DNA from: Gemmatimonadota bacterium
Lineage (GTDB): Bacteria; Latescibacterota; UBA2968; UBA8231
Length of the DNA: 15,252 nucleotides
Direction of reading: 5' to 3'
NCBI GenBank assembly: GCA_009840005.1
Contig: VXOR01000046.1
Coordinates: forward strand, 1-15,252
The position numbers and the translations under genes were made by a program. A model generated the notes under the pieces. That model ran no database searches and was not told the DNA's origin. It was given only the letters and a program-made list of their open reading frames with translations. Of this stretch, positions 5,043 to 12,364 are shown one piece after another. Each line of letters starts with the position of its first letter. The first letter of the stretch is position 1.

Positions 5043-6614
5043 TCACTTGACGTCGTAGTGCGCAAAGAGCCGGTTGGCGAGGACAAAGAGCACGACCGCA
5101 TAGAGCAACAGAGAGGTTAGATCCGGCAGGGCGTGGCTCAGACTCCTGGCGACGGTCCAGTCGCGTTCCTTAAACCTCGGCAGGTCGCGCAGGTCGGCAC
5201 GCCAGCCTTCGTCATCGTTGAACCACTCGCGGGAGCCAAACGCATCGCGCTCTTCGAGAAAGGTGATGATTTGTCCGCGATAGGCGCGGACTTGGTCGAT
5301 AAAGTCGTAGTATTCGTGGCGGCTAGTGCCGGCGAAAGCACTGGCGGCTTGGGCGTATGCTCCGGCGGGCAGGAGGCGTTGGAGATAGGTGTTCCAGCGT
5401 TGGATGCGGCGGGGGAAGTCTTCGATAAGGGGGGCTCTGGCATTCCAGGCGGGTTGGACGTATTTCAGGCGCAACCGCTCGCCGGTTCGGACGATGTCTT
5501 GGAACTCGGCGAGTGCGGGCGAATCAACGACATTGGATAGATAGATAGCGGGCCTCTGCTCACCGCCAAAGTACGCACCTGTTCCCCCCAAATATATTAC
5601 AGTCCCGCGTCCCGGCTTCGGAGGTAGCTGCTCGACCATATCTATGGGGGGGTACTTGGTCTGGCCTTGCGCCCGAGCGAGGTTGGTGGCCTCTTGATCG
5701 AACTCCTTCCATATCTGCGCGGCCTTGTGATCGGCTTGCTTGTGCTTTTCGCCCATGTTGGCCTGCTCGTTGAGCAAGGCCGTGATACTGGCGGGTAGCA
5801 CAATCGCCAGCAATGCCCACGTAAACAGCGCGTAAATCAAGCTGGTCGCCGAGCGATGCGTCGCGCACGAGATGGCCAGTCCAATCAGGTAGAACACCAG
5901 CAGATACAGCAGCGACAGCGCGAACAGCAGCGCCAACCGCACCCATTCGCCGATTCCGACCTCGATGTTTTCAGTGCCCAACATCAAGATCGTCAGCAGG
6001 ATAAAGCCCAAAGTCGTTGGAATGGCCAGCGTGGCCAGGCCAGCGAGGATCTTGCCGGCGAGGACTTGGGCGCGGCTGACGTTGGTCGTCAGCATCAGCC
6101 GCAGGGTGCCGTCTTCCTTCTCGCCGGAGACGGTCTCGCTGGCAATGAGGATGGCTAACAGGCAGAGTACGAGTTGGAAGATGTACACCATGTCGAAGGA
6201 GGCAAAGATGGCGAGGTAGGGATTGCCCGACTGGAAGGGGGTAATTGCCTCGGTTTGGTAGGGCACCTCAAAGAGCAGGACCTTGACGGCCTGTCCCACC
6301 TCTTGTTCGACGCCTTGAGCGAATACCTCTAAGGGGCGCGGGGGCCGTAAGGCACGCGGAGCCGGCTTGGCATCGAATCCACCGCCGGCCGAATTGAAGT
6401 GGTCATAGCCTAGGGCCGAATAATAGGTGATTTCGTGAAATTTGTTGTCTTCAACGGCGCGCTGGTTGAGATAGCTGGCCTTTTTCTGGACATAGGCTTG
6501 GCTGGTGAGCATCCCGTTGGCGATGATGAGCACCACGGCGAGGGCGGTGCACGCGGCGAAGCGCTGACTCAGCAGATGGCTGAGCATCTCTTTTTTGAAC
6601 ACGATGCCTATCAT
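5043..6614 (-). CDS. ABC-2 type transporter permease, type B (copy 1)
   Basis: This 523-residue membrane protein starts at MIGIVFKKEM; TAGGAG lies seven nt before this ATG and the paralogue at 10270-11811 begins at the same point, so the 14 codons upstream are discarded. Helices are visible near 20-37, 137-160, 189-212, 224-248, 255-280 and close to the C-terminus (about 500-518), with large loops after the first and fifth helices. The coupling motif is GEKEDGTLRL (164-173). The second loop shares PAGAYAQAASAFAGTS and a RDAFGSR ... FNDDEGW block with its paralogue. It is the third gene of operon 2, 38 nt behind the GT2 gene. No type A partner is present in this operon, so it may pair with the type A permease of operon 1 or 3. 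The ATPase is not in the window. Confidence 0.85.
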   Translation of the reverse strand: MIGIVFKKEMLSHLLSQRFAACTALAVVLIIANGMLTSQAYVQKKASYLNQRAVEDNKFHEITYYSALGYDHFNSAGGGFDAKPAPRALRPPRPLEVFAQGVEQEVGQAVKVLLFEVPYQTEAITPFQSGNPYLAIFASFDMVYIFQLVLCLLAILIASETVSGEKEDGTLRLMLTTNVSRAQVLAGKILAGLATLAIPTTLGFILLTILMLGTENIEVGIGEWVRLALLFALSLLYLLVFYLIGLAISCATHRSATSLIYALFTWALLAIVLPASITALLNEQANMGEKHKQADHKAAQIWKEFDQEATNLARAQGQTKYPPIDMVEQLPPKPGRGTVIYLGGTGAYFGGEQRPAIYLSNVVDSPALAEFQDIVRTGERLRLKYVQPAWNARAPLIEDFPRRIQRWNTYLQRLLPAGAYAQAASAFAGTSRHEYYDFIDQVRAYRGQIITFLEERDAFGSREWFNDDEGWRADLRDLPRFKERDWTVARSLSHALPDLTSLLLYAVVLFVLANRLFAHYDVK

Positions 6615-6652
6615 GGTTCGGCTCCTATCGGTTGAAGGCGAATGGCTATGGT

Positions 6653-7708
6653 TCAAGCTGCCCGAGCGGGATGCCGCATCAGCACGGCCTCGATCTCGTT
6701 CATCTCGTCGGATTGCACCTCGCTGTAACGCTCGTGAAAGTGCAACAGGTCGCGCAAGACCAGTGCGTCAGGAATAAGCGGGTCGGGCCAGATGCCAGCC
6801 CGCCACAGTTCGATCATCCGCAGCTTGGGGTCGCGGTTTTCCCGCACCATGTAGTCGATGGCTTGGTCCCGGGTGCGCTGCTCGTCGGCGAGTTTGCTCG
6901 GGTCGGAAAACTCGTGATAGTGGTATAAGTGATAAGTCAGGGCGTAGCGGGCAAAGCCCGGGCCGACGCCAGCGCGCTGCAACCGATAGGCCAAATCCCA
7001 CCCCTCGGAAAACGGAATGTCCGCGGCAAAGCCCCCCACCTCGCAGAAGGCTTGGCGCGGCACCGCGCTGTTGTGTGGATAAAAGCCGAGAAAGCCGACC
7101 GGCGAATCGGGATGCGCCGCGTTTAGCTCCACGACCTGATCCTGCATAGCCTTCAGCTCATCAAAGGGATAGCCGCCTTCTTGGGCGCGGGCGTGGATGC
7201 TGGCAAAGTCGCGGCGGATTTGGTCTTCGGTGATCAGCACCTGCTCCTGATTGATCAGCAGGAAGTCGGCCAAAACGCTCGGAGTGCGCTCTTGGTCGAA
7301 GACGACCTGCTGCGGGTCGGGCAGGTACTCGATGAGGGGCAAGCTATACATGAAGCCGCACAAATAGCGCTGGCGTCCTCCACGCTCCCATTCCTCCCAC
7401 AGAGAGTCCAACCAATCGGGATGCGGCAAGGCGTCGCCGTCGAGAAAGGCCACTAACGCGCCCCGCGCCTGTTCGACGCCGGCATTGCGCGCCCGGCAGC
7501 GCCCCACATTGGGCCGCATGGGCACCACGTGTACATCTGGATATTCAGCAGCCAGCATAGCATCCGTACCATCGGTGCAGCCATCATCGACGACGATGAT
7601 CTCAAAACGCTCCTTGGGAAAATGCTGGCCGGCCAAGCCGCACAACACCAAGCGCAGGCGCGCTAGCTGGTTGTGGGTGGCAATGACGACGGAAATATCG
7701 ATGTTCAT
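6653..7708 (-). CDS. GT2-family (GT-A fold) glycosyltransferase
   Basis: The start is the MNIDISVVIATHN methionine, because AAAGGAG stands eight nt before it and the family domain begins there. The product is 351 residues. Family marks are the N-terminal strand VVIATHNQ (7-14), IIVVDDGCTDGT (37-48) for nucleotide-sugar binding, NVGRCRARNAG (67-77), the FLDGDALP metal-binding segment (88-95, a DxD variant) and EGWDLAYRL (235-243), the conserved acceptor-side motif of processive and peptide-acting GT2 enzymes. No membrane helix is seen, so it should act in the cytoplasm. It is the second gene of operon 2, 41 nt after S3. Transfer of a sugar to the microprotein, as SunS-type GT2 enzymes do on Cys of glycocins, is possible. 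Cell-surface glycan or lipid substrates are equally compatible. Confidence 0.88.
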   Translation of the reverse strand: MNIDISVVIATHNQLARLRLVLCGLAGQHFPKERFEIIVVDDGCTDGTDAMLAAEYPDVHVVPMRPNVGRCRARNAGVEQARGALVAFLDGDALPHPDWLDSLWEEWERGGRQRYLCGFMYSLPLIEYLPDPQQVVFDQERTPSVLADFLLINQEQVLITEDQIRRDFASIHARAQEGGYPFDELKAMQDQVVELNAAHPDSPVGFLGFYPHNSAVPRQAFCEVGGFAADIPFSEGWDLAYRLQRAGVGPGFARYALTYHLYHYHEFSDPSKLADEQRTRDQAIDYMVRENRDPKLRMIELWRAGIWPDPLIPDALVLRDLLHFHERYSEVQSDEMNEIEAVLMRHPARAA

Positions 7709-7749
7709 GGCGGTCTCCTTTGGGAAGTCAATAGTGGGGTAAAGGCTTC

Positions 7750-8541
7750 TTACATGCCGAAAAGAAACATTTGTGGTACACCAATGCTGAAAAAGGCTTC
7801 TACGATTCTCCACACGGCCCGTTCTGGGTCCCACACGAGGCGGAAAAAGGATGGGGTTCGTCCTGGCGTCTCAAAGGCGGTGAACTCCGCTGGCTCTTCG
7901 ACGATGAACATGAGGTCGGCGAAGACCATCTGCTCACCGCCCGCTAAGCGCGTTTCGATTTCTTCGCGCGTTGGGGGCGTTATAGTGGTTAGGCCCTTGG
8001 GCAGCATACCGTGGGTTTGGGCGTAGGATTGATAGCTATCGTACTGTTCCTGCATGGCGAATACCCTGAACTGGCTATCGAAGAAGGATACGTTGGCAAA
8101 AAGGTAGTCGCAGTCTAGATCCGCGAGTGTTTGCCGATGTGCGGCTTTGACCTTTTTGAATAATGCTGGAATGCCACTCTTTATCTTGGGGTCCGGGTGC
8201 TTGACTCTTTCACGTAGATAGAAGGTGGCAGCTAGACTATCGTTGCTCGAAACTGAAAAGGCGACCAAGAAGTCGTAGAGCCAGTCGCGTAGCCCGGCTT
8301 CTTGCTCGAGATCAATAGCCGTACCCAGATCAATGGACACGGCCTCTACGGCTTGCCGCAATGGGGGGCCAGCCTCGACCTGCATCATCTCTTGGCCGTG
8401 AATGTAGTCGTAGAAAACTTGCAGACTGTCAGGCGAAAAACTGCCGTATTGGCTTTTGGTTTCGGCGACGACCTTGCCGGGGCAGTACAGCCAAGCGGCG
8501 GCAAAGGCTAAGGACAGGGTGCGAACTGCGAGCGTTTTCAT
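7750..8541 (-). CDS. Secreted protein of unknown family (S3)
   Basis: This is the third member of the S family and the first gene of operon 2, about 53 nt from the predicted transcription start. The start chosen is the second ATG (8539-8541): AGGAG is seven nt before it, but only about one nt before the upstream ATG. The 263-residue product has a signal peptide with likely cleavage after GKVVA (residue 26). It then shows the family blocks LQVFYDYIHGQEMMQVEAG, RDWLYDFLVAFSVSSNDSLAA, NVSFFDSQFRVFAMQEQYDSY, VFADLMFIVEEP and TPSFFRLVWDPE followed by a Trp-containing strand. It is closest to S1 in its first block and in the YDSY region. No catalytic motif is visible. Confidence 0.82.
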   Translation of the reverse strand: MKTLAVRTLSLAFAAAWLYCPGKVVAETKSQYGSFSPDSLQVFYDYIHGQEMMQVEAGPPLRQAVEAVSIDLGTAIDLEQEAGLRDWLYDFLVAFSVSSNDSLAATFYLRERVKHPDPKIKSGIPALFKKVKAAHRQTLADLDCDYLFANVSFFDSQFRVFAMQEQYDSYQSYAQTHGMLPKGLTTITPPTREEIETRLAGGEQMVFADLMFIVEEPAEFTAFETPGRTPSFFRLVWDPERAVWRIVEAFFSIGVPQMFLFGM

Positions 8542-8604
8542 CTGCATTCTCCTGGTGATAAGGGGTTCGTTGCGTTTACAACGGGTTGTCTTTGGAGATA
8601 GATA

Positions 8605-8620
8605 TGCAATAAGTGTGCCA
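8605..8620 (-). promoter_or_regulatory. Sigma-54 promoter of operon 2
   Basis: The minus strand reads TGGCACACTTATTGCA, an exact TGGCAC-N5-TTGCA match. Transcription should start near 8594, giving a leader of about 53 nt before S3. The activator array begins about 100 bp upstream (8722). This leader lacks the micro-ORF and hairpin A/B found before the microproteins. Confidence 0.88.
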
Positions 8621-8721
8621 ACAGAATGCTAATTGCCCGTTGATACCGTTTAAATAGCTGTTGGACAATATGTTAGAGGAATTGATAGTAACGTAGTAGA
8701 TGCGGTTTTGCAGCCTATAAA

Positions 8722-8780
8722 TGCGCTAATATATCGCACTTGGGCGATGTGTTGTCGCAGTTGTGCGATATTTTAGCGCA
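8722..8780. promoter_or_regulatory. Triple-palindrome activator array of operon 2
   Basis: Sites are TGCGCTAATATATCGCA (8722-8738), GGCGATGTGTTGTCGCA (8743-8759) and TGCGATATTTTAGCGCA (8764-8780), with exactly 21-bp spacing and 4-bp spacers. The middle site is the least symmetric of the nine in the window. The array ends 16 bp from the stop codon of the operon 1 permease, leaving no space for a separate terminator, so some read-through from operon 1 into operon 2 is likely. Confidence 0.83.
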
Positions 8781-8796
8781 CTTGGTGGTTGCCCTC

Positions 8797-10257
8797 TTAG
8801 AGCACGCTGCTGCGCAGCCACGCCCGATAAGCGATCAGATACGTGATGACCGCTAAAAAGCACAGGATGATGACATCAACGCGGGCTTGGCTGATGAGGG
8901 TAGCCACCGACAAGTCTTCGCGGAAGACGGGGAGGCTCTCGACGGAGATTTCGCGCTTGGACATGGCTTGGGGAACCGGAAACAAGTGCATGCTTTCGGG
9001 GTCTGCGCGGTCGAGGGCGATGATAGTCTGCTCATAGCTTTGGGCGTAGGTGCGGACCTGTTCGATAAAACTCTTGTGGCGCGCTAGTCCAGTGCCAGCG
9101 AGGGCTTCCATGCCGTACTGGAAGCAGCCCATGGGCGACAGGCGCACGAGGTTGCGGGCGAATTCAGCTTGGTTGAGTTGATCGGCCAGTATCTCGTCCT
9201 CGATTTGCTGGACGGCGCGGCGGTCGGCGCGGATGGCCTCGGCAAGTGGCTGTACCTTGGTGGGATTTTTCAGATTGCGTCTGTTCAACGTGCCCGCGAG
9301 CTGGTGCATTTTAATCGAGGTCGGCGATCCCATCACCATTTTGTCCTTTTTATATGTTATCGGCGTCTCACCTTGACCTTTGTTTTGCAACAGACGGGCG
9401 GCCAAAACGCCGCCGGTTTGCGGCCAGATTAGGCTCGTGCAGGTCCACAGCAGGAGGACGCTCACCAAGCTGGCGCGAGCACTGCTGCTGCGGACGGATA
9501 TCCACAGCCCTAGGGACACAAAGATGCTCAAATAGAGCACGGCTAATCCCACCATGCCGACCAATTTCACGGTCTCGCCGGCACCCAAATGCGCTTCGGA
9601 AAGCGATAGCACGAGCAGTAAGTTGACGACCACACCCAAGATCATCACCAAGCTCAAAACGAGCATGGCCCCCAAGAACTTGCCCAGCAGCAAGGTGTGG
9701 CGCGGAAGGCTTTGGGCCATGACCAGTTTGAGGGTGCCGCGCTCTTTTTCGCCGACGATGGCTTCAAAGGTAAACAGCAGGGCTACCAAGCTGAGGACAA
9801 TGCCGATTATGAAAACCCAGTCGATGGCTTGGACCGATAAGAGTTGCTGAGCCGTGCGCCGCAGTGAATCGTGGAGGGAATGAGAGCCTAAGAAGGAGAG
9901 AATCCACATACCATAGATTTTGATTTTGTAGGTGACCTCTACCGGGTTGTACGCCCCGACGTGATCGGGCAAGGCGTGGTCGGCCTCGGCCGCGCAAAAC
10001 ATCAGTTGGCTGGGCTTTTTATGCAGATCGCCCGGCCCCCTGACCGCGAGTTGCCACAGCCTAGTGGCGTCGGCGCGGCAGGTCTCTTGCTGGGCTTGCA
10101 CTCTTTCGAAGTAGCGGTCGCGCTTGTACGGATAGGAGCTGCCAGCAAAGCCGAGGGCGTTGAGCACCATCAGCCCCAGCACCAGTACTAAGGCGAAGCT
10201 GAAGCGCAAGCTAAAGAGATGATCGAGGCACTCCCGTTTTACAATGGCGGTCAACAT
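8797..10257 (-). CDS. ABC-2 type transporter permease, type A (copy 2)
   Basis: This 486-residue paralogue of the permease at 92-1531 is alike along its whole length. It shows the first helix near 20-38, helices near 145-166, 192-220, 230-254, 262-280 and 450-472, and the coupling motif GEKERGTLKL (169-178). The loop block RLSPMGCFQYGMEALAGTGL is kept. Differences concentrate in the first extracytoplasmic loop (about 40-140) and in the region after the fifth helix, where substrate or partner specificity may lie. The start follows AAGGAG by about eight nt. It is the last gene of operon 1 and lies only 12 nt behind the type B permease, so the two are probably translated together and form a heterodimeric permease pair. 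The ATP-binding subunit is not in this window. Confidence 0.86.
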   Translation of the reverse strand: MLTAIVKRECLDHLFSLRFSFALVLVLGLMVLNALGFAGSSYPYKRDRYFERVQAQQETCRADATRLWQLAVRGPGDLHKKPSQLMFCAAEADHALPDHVGAYNPVEVTYKIKIYGMWILSFLGSHSLHDSLRRTAQQLLSVQAIDWVFIIGIVLSLVALLFTFEAIVGEKERGTLKLVMAQSLPRHTLLLGKFLGAMLVLSLVMILGVVVNLLLVLSLSEAHLGAGETVKLVGMVGLAVLYLSIFVSLGLWISVRSSSARASLVSVLLLWTCTSLIWPQTGGVLAARLLQNKGQGETPITYKKDKMVMGSPTSIKMHQLAGTLNRRNLKNPTKVQPLAEAIRADRRAVQQIEDEILADQLNQAEFARNLVRLSPMGCFQYGMEALAGTGLARHKSFIEQVRTYAQSYEQTIIALDRADPESMHLFPVPQAMSKREISVESLPVFREDLSVATLISQARVDVIILCFLAVITYLIAYRAWLRSSVL

Positions 10258-10269
10258 GGCGTTTTCTCC

Positions 10270-11811
10270 TTATGCGGCGTTGTAACGGGCAAACAGGCGA
10301 TTGGCAAGGACAAACAGACCGGCGGCATACAGCAGCAGGCCGGCGAGGGCTGGCAAGCTTTGGCGCAAACGCTGGTAGGAGGTGGCCTGTTGCTCTTGGA
10401 AACGGGGCATGTCGCTGAGGTTGGCTTCCCACCCTGAGTCGTCGTTGAAGTACGTGCGGCTGCCAAAGGCGTCGCGGTCTTTGAGGTATCCCAAGAGCTG
10501 GCGGCGATAGTCGCGCACTTGCTCGATAAAGCCGTAGAATTCCTCTTGGCTGGTGCCGGCAATGGCACTGGCGGCTTGGGCGTAGGCCCCGGCTGGGAAG
10601 AGGCGTTGGAGTTGGGCGTTTTGCCGTGCTAGGCGGCGCGGGAAGGTTTCGACAAAGGGGGCTTGAGCGTTCCAGGCGCGTTGGGCGTATTGTAGGCGCA
10701 GTAGCTCGCCGCTGCGGAAGATGTCTTGGAAGGTGGCTAATCCGGGCGTGTCGGCGATGTTGTTCATATATAGTTCGGGCTTTGAGCCGAAATCTATCAT
10801 CATGCGTCCAGTTTTTCGCTCGACTAGTTCGATGGGTGGGTATCTCCGCTGGCCGTGGGTGCGCACTAGATCTTGCAAGTTTTGTTCTAACTCGTCCCAC
10901 ACTTGAGCCGCGTGCGCGTCGGCTTGGTCGTTTTTCTCGTTCATGTTAGCCCGCTCGTTGAGCAGAGCGGCGATCGTGTTGGGCAGCACGACGACCAGCA
11001 AGGCCCACAAAAAGAGCGCGTACACCAAACTGGTCGCCGAGCGGCCCGTGGCGCACGAGACGACCAAGCCGATCAGATAGAGCACTGTCAGATACAAAAG
11101 CGAGAGCAGGAACAGGACGCCCATGCCCCACCATGCGGCGAGGCTCACGTCCGCGCCGTCCGTGCCCAAGAGGATGATCATGAGGATGATAAAGCCCAAG
11201 GCGGTGGGAATGGCCAGCGTGGTCACCCCGCCCAAGAGCTTGCCAGCGAGGAGCTGGGCGCGGCTGATATTGGTCGTCAGGGTCAGCCGCAGGGTGCCGG
11301 CTTCCTTTTCGCTGGAGATGGTCTCGCTGGCCATGAGGATGGCCAACAGCCCCAACACGAGTTGAAAGACATAGACCATGTCGTAGGTGTTAAAAAGGGC
11401 TAGGAAGTGGTTGTCCGCAGTGAGGGGATCGACTTGCTCGGCGAGGTAGGGCACTTCAAAGAGCAACACCGGCACGGCCTGCCCTAAGCGGGCTTCGTCG
11501 CCTTGGGCAAACAGCTCTAAGGGGCGCGGTGCTCGCAAGGCGCGGGGGGCGACTTGCGTCTTATATATCCCCTGCTTGTCCCGATCCGACCGCTGGGTAT
11601 CGGCTGCCAACACACCATAATAAGTGATGTCGCGTGGCTTTTGGACTTCGACGGCCTTTTTGGCTTGGTAGCTGGCCTTTTTCAAGGACCAGTTTTGGCT
11701 AGAGACCAAGCCGTTGGTGCTCATCAGCAGCACGGCGAGGGCGGTGCAGATGGCAAATTGCCGACTGAGCAGGTGCGAGAGCAGTTCTTTTTTGAACACG
11801 ACGGAGATCAT
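10270..11811 (-). CDS. ABC-2 type transporter permease, type B (copy 2)
   Basis: This 513-residue paralogue of the permease at 5043-6614 has coupling motif SEKEAGTLRL (167-176), helices near 20-37, 143-163, 193-215, 226-250, 258-282 and near the C-terminus, and the same C-terminal loop blocks (FPAGAYAQAASAIAGTS, RDAFGSR, FNDDSGW). The start is supported by AAAGGAG seven nt upstream. It is the third gene of operon 1, separated from microprotein 3 by 142 nt that hold two hairpins, and followed after 12 nt by a type A permease. This tight B-A pairing is the best clue that operons 2 and 3, each with one permease type, together supply a second pair. Confidence 0.86.
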   Translation of the reverse strand: MISVVFKKELLSHLLSRQFAICTALAVLLMSTNGLVSSQNWSLKKASYQAKKAVEVQKPRDITYYGVLAADTQRSDRDKQGIYKTQVAPRALRAPRPLELFAQGDEARLGQAVPVLLFEVPYLAEQVDPLTADNHFLALFNTYDMVYVFQLVLGLLAILMASETISSEKEAGTLRLTLTTNISRAQLLAGKLLGGVTTLAIPTALGFIILMIILLGTDGADVSLAAWWGMGVLFLLSLLYLTVLYLIGLVVSCATGRSATSLVYALFLWALLVVVLPNTIAALLNERANMNEKNDQADAHAAQVWDELEQNLQDLVRTHGQRRYPPIELVERKTGRMMIDFGSKPELYMNNIADTPGLATFQDIFRSGELLRLQYAQRAWNAQAPFVETFPRRLARQNAQLQRLFPAGAYAQAASAIAGTSQEEFYGFIEQVRDYRRQLLGYLKDRDAFGSRTYFNDDSGWEANLSDMPRFQEQQATSYQRLRQSLPALAGLLLYAAGLFVLANRLFARYNAA

Positions 11812-11871
11812 GACGGACTCCTTTGGGATTTGCCTTTGCTGCCATTGTTTGCGCTTAGTGCGCCTATAGGT

Positions 11872-11934
11872 TTTGCAAGGGGCGAGTGTCGGCTATACCA
11901 CCCGCCCCTCGCAAACGGCAGATTAACTACCGTT
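11872..11934 (-). promoter_or_regulatory. Two adjacent hairpins after microprotein 3
   Basis: On the transcribed strand, first an 8-bp stem AACGGTAG/CTGCCGTT with loop TTAAT (11914-11934), then a 13-bp stem TTTGCGAGGGGCG/CGCCCCTTGCAAA (11872-11915; one G-U pair) with an 18-nt loop. They occupy the same place as the 38-nt hairpins after microproteins 1 and 2, between the microprotein and the next gene, but do not share their sequence. The role is probably the same: mRNA protection or partial termination. Confidence 0.7.
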
Positions 11935-11953
11935 AAAACGCACCTACGCCACT

Positions 11954-12172
11954 CTATGCCGAGCAGACAGCGATATCATTAATGCACCCAGCACTGCACA
12001 CGGGAGCCACTATCGTGCAAGAGGTGACAATAGTTAGCTGACCTCCGCCCGGCAGAGAAATTATCTTTGTGCACGGTCCAGAGCTACAGACCGCCGCCTG
12101 TGCATTCTGCGGCAGGAAACTGACGACCAAGGCCGTGAGGCCAATGGCCATTCGGATGATGCGCGTCTTCAT
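11954..12172 (-). CDS. Six-cysteine secreted microprotein 3
   Basis: This 72-residue precursor has a signal peptide nearly identical to those of microproteins 1 and 2 (begins MKTRIIRMAIGLTAL, ends FLPQNAQA, residues 1-26), but a different 46-residue mature part. Cysteines are at 29, 34, 52, 59, 63 and 70 (C-x4-C-x17-C-x6-C-x3-C-x6-C), with a LPGGGQ turn between the second and third. The ribosome binding site is AAAGGAG six nt upstream. It is the second gene of operon 1, 192 nt behind the glycosyltransferase-transglutaminase fusion and ahead of the permease pair. The conserved signal and changed cargo suggest that the leader directs a shared export or maturation route while the product diversifies. 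Confidence 0.83.
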   Translation of the reverse strand: MKTRIIRMAIGLTALVVSFLPQNAQAAVCSSGPCTKIISLPGGGQLTIVTSCTIVAPVCSAGCINDIAVCSA

Positions 12173-12364
12173 GATGATCTCCTTTACGTAGGTTGGGTTT
12201 GTTGGGTTTTCTCAGAGGCGACCTCCGAGGTGAAGCACTGGCCGCTAAGGCTGTCAAGGCCCAAGCCAGTTTAGACGACATACTTCATAAGCGTTACCTC
12301 CTTTCTAGCGCCGCGGACGAGTGCGGCATGTCGCCTTTGTAAGCATTATTGCAATTACCGTTAA
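12173..12364 (-). promoter_or_regulatory. Structured leader of microprotein 3 with promoter relic
   Basis: In transcription order the leader holds TTGCAATA (near 12349-12356), AAAGGAGG, the micro-ORF at 12271-12288, hairpin A (ACTGGC/GCCAGT, 12237-12270), hairpin B (CTCGGAGG/CCTCTGAG, 12211-12229) and the microprotein ribosome binding site. From TTGCAATA onward it aligns with the leader of microprotein 1, where this sequence is the -12 part of a working sigma-54 promoter. Here the -24 part is missing; that position overlaps the stop codon of the upstream gene. Confidence 0.65.
12271..12288 (-). CDS. Five-codon leader micro-ORF (MKYVV)
   Basis: ATG-AAG-TAT-GTC-GTC-TAA is preceded by AAAGGAGG at good spacing and followed directly by hairpin A. 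It is the counterpart of 4991-5008 (MKHIV), with conserved length, stop codon and basic second residue. Translation is inferred from the ribosome binding site and conservation. A role in leader folding, ribosome loading or mRNA stability is possible. Confidence 0.5.
   Translation of the reverse strand: MKYVV

Noticed and set aside
6615..6656. Upstream start (14 extra codons) for the type B permease
   Set aside because: The internal ATG has TAGGAG at the right distance and matches the paralogue start; the extension overlaps the GT2 gene end and is not membrane-like.
7709..7834. N-terminal extension of 42 residues for the GT2 enzyme
   Set aside because: It overlaps the end of S3, is not part of the GT2 fold, and AAAGGAG points to the internal start.
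12084..12281. A 65-codon minus-strand frame across the microprotein 3 leader
   Set aside because: It overlaps hairpins A and B and the microprotein start out of frame; its start lies inside the micro-ORF and has no spacing-correct ribosome binding site of its own.
12353..12364. Functional sigma-54 promoter before microprotein 3
   Set aside because: The -12 half is present, but no TGGC-type element stands at the required distance.
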